A DNA stretch of 52,418 nt, taken from positions 28,545-80,962 of the forward strand of contig PBEB01000050.1 in the NCBI GenBank assembly GCA_002717505.1. The letters run 5' to 3'. Shown here one piece after another: positions 52,286-52,418 of the stretch. The position numbers were made by a program, and so were the translations under genes. How positions within the stretch are numbered: position 1 is the first letter of the stretch; every line of letters begins with the position of its first letter. This stretch comes from Leptospiraceae bacterium. Its GTDB lineage: Bacteria > Spirochaetota > Leptospiria > Leptospirales > Leptonemataceae. The notes beneath the pieces are model-generated. The model saw nothing but the letters and a program-made list of their open reading frames with translations, was not told the DNA's origin and did no database searches.

Positions 52286-52418
52286 CTACGAAATTGGCCG
52301 TTTTTCCGCCTGAAGAATAGCCGCCAATCCCTGGCGGTAGGTCGGATGAATTAACTTTATACCAAGCTCCTGTTTGATACGATCATTCTTAATGCGCTTG
52401 GATTCGGCATAGAAATCA
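52286..52418 (-). CDS. C-terminal end of an SDR/epimerase-family protein (partial)
   Basis: Open from the right edge of the window (frame starting at 52417) to a TAG at 52288-52286; the 43 visible residues include AESKRIKNDRIKQELG and LIHPTYRQGLAAIL. This is the typical C-terminal end of NAD-dependent epimerase-type SDR proteins such as YeeZ, where the ESKR and the PTYRQGL stretch are well conserved. The N-terminal NAD-binding part lies outside the window. Confidence 0.75.
   Translation of the reverse strand, partial: DFYAESKRIKNDRIKQELGIKLIHPTYRQGLAAILQAEKRPIS

Noticed and set aside
52132-52320. A 62-residue plus-strand open frame at the right end
   Set aside because: Lies over the C-terminal coding part of the SDR-type gene on the other strand and has no family match.
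1-52418. tRNA, rRNA, CRISPR arrays, transposases or integrases
   Set aside because: None recognised on reading both strands; no IS-type inverted ends or direct repeats that flank a block were seen.

Overview
The window looks like the chromosome of a Gram-negative, diderm bacterium with roughly 50% GC. The evidence is several beta-barrel outer-membrane proteins, ExbB/ExbD/TonB, and many lipoproteins with loose lipoboxes (ending in LNC, MAC or IGC). A Leptospirales-type spirochaete is my best guess from the lipobox style and gene mix. That is inference, since no rRNA or other marker is present.

Layout. (1) 1-17.5 kb is mostly housekeeping and accessory genes: a DsbA-family fragment, a large M23 lipoprotein peptidase broken by one in-frame TAG, a GNAT/carbon-nitrogen hydrolase fusion, a hemerythrin-domain protein, a ferredoxin with a U32 (tRNA-hydroxylation-type) protein, an NfeD/slipin pair, a cytochrome c'-like protein, a FadL-like barrel, a PLP-dependent lyase/decarboxylase, and a DUF819 permease facing a TetR regulator. 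(2) 18.3-40 kb is a denitrification and nitric-oxide island. It holds nirK-nirV-SCO1; an AlgE-like porin; a DGC-domain protein; a TlpA-like thioredoxin opposite a hemolysin III protein; a Met-rich barrel (also broken by TAG) with a DUF2946-like protein and a small cytochrome c; an operon DUF2249 / DUF1858-DUF2249 / oxidase-like membrane protein / DUF59 opposite a second hemerythrin; nsrR; and norC-norB-norQ-norD-crp/dnr-norE-norF. (3) 40-52.4 kb returns to general functions: two secreted proteins, a barrel protein, serS, a polytopic membrane protein, tatD, cstA, a thioesterase, exbB-exbD-tonB and the end of an SDR-family gene.

How it works together. NirK (a class II, AniA-like lipoprotein with an added haem-c domain) reduces nitrite to NO. 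NorCB reduces NO to N2O, with NorQ/NorD as the activation ATPase and VWA pair. SCO1 and NirV probably help mature NirK. Eight perfect TTGAT-N4-ATCAA sites, plus two with one mismatch, lie almost only in intergenic regions of this island. At most of them a -10-like hexamer sits about 22 bp from the box, the geometry expected of a class II FNR/DNR promoter. The Crp/Fnr protein inside the nor operon is the obvious candidate regulator. NsrR carries its own near-perfect operator over its promoter. No nitrate reductase and no nosZ are visible, so the visible pathway runs from nitrite to N2O.

Most interesting items: a predicted FNR/DNR-driven small RNA (33344 to 33206, minus strand); the compact DUF2249/DUF1858/oxidase-like/DUF59 plus hemerythrin module; near-leaderless starts at two of the promoters; a likely CTG start for norD; a dihaem NorC; and two genes each interrupted by a single in-frame amber codon.
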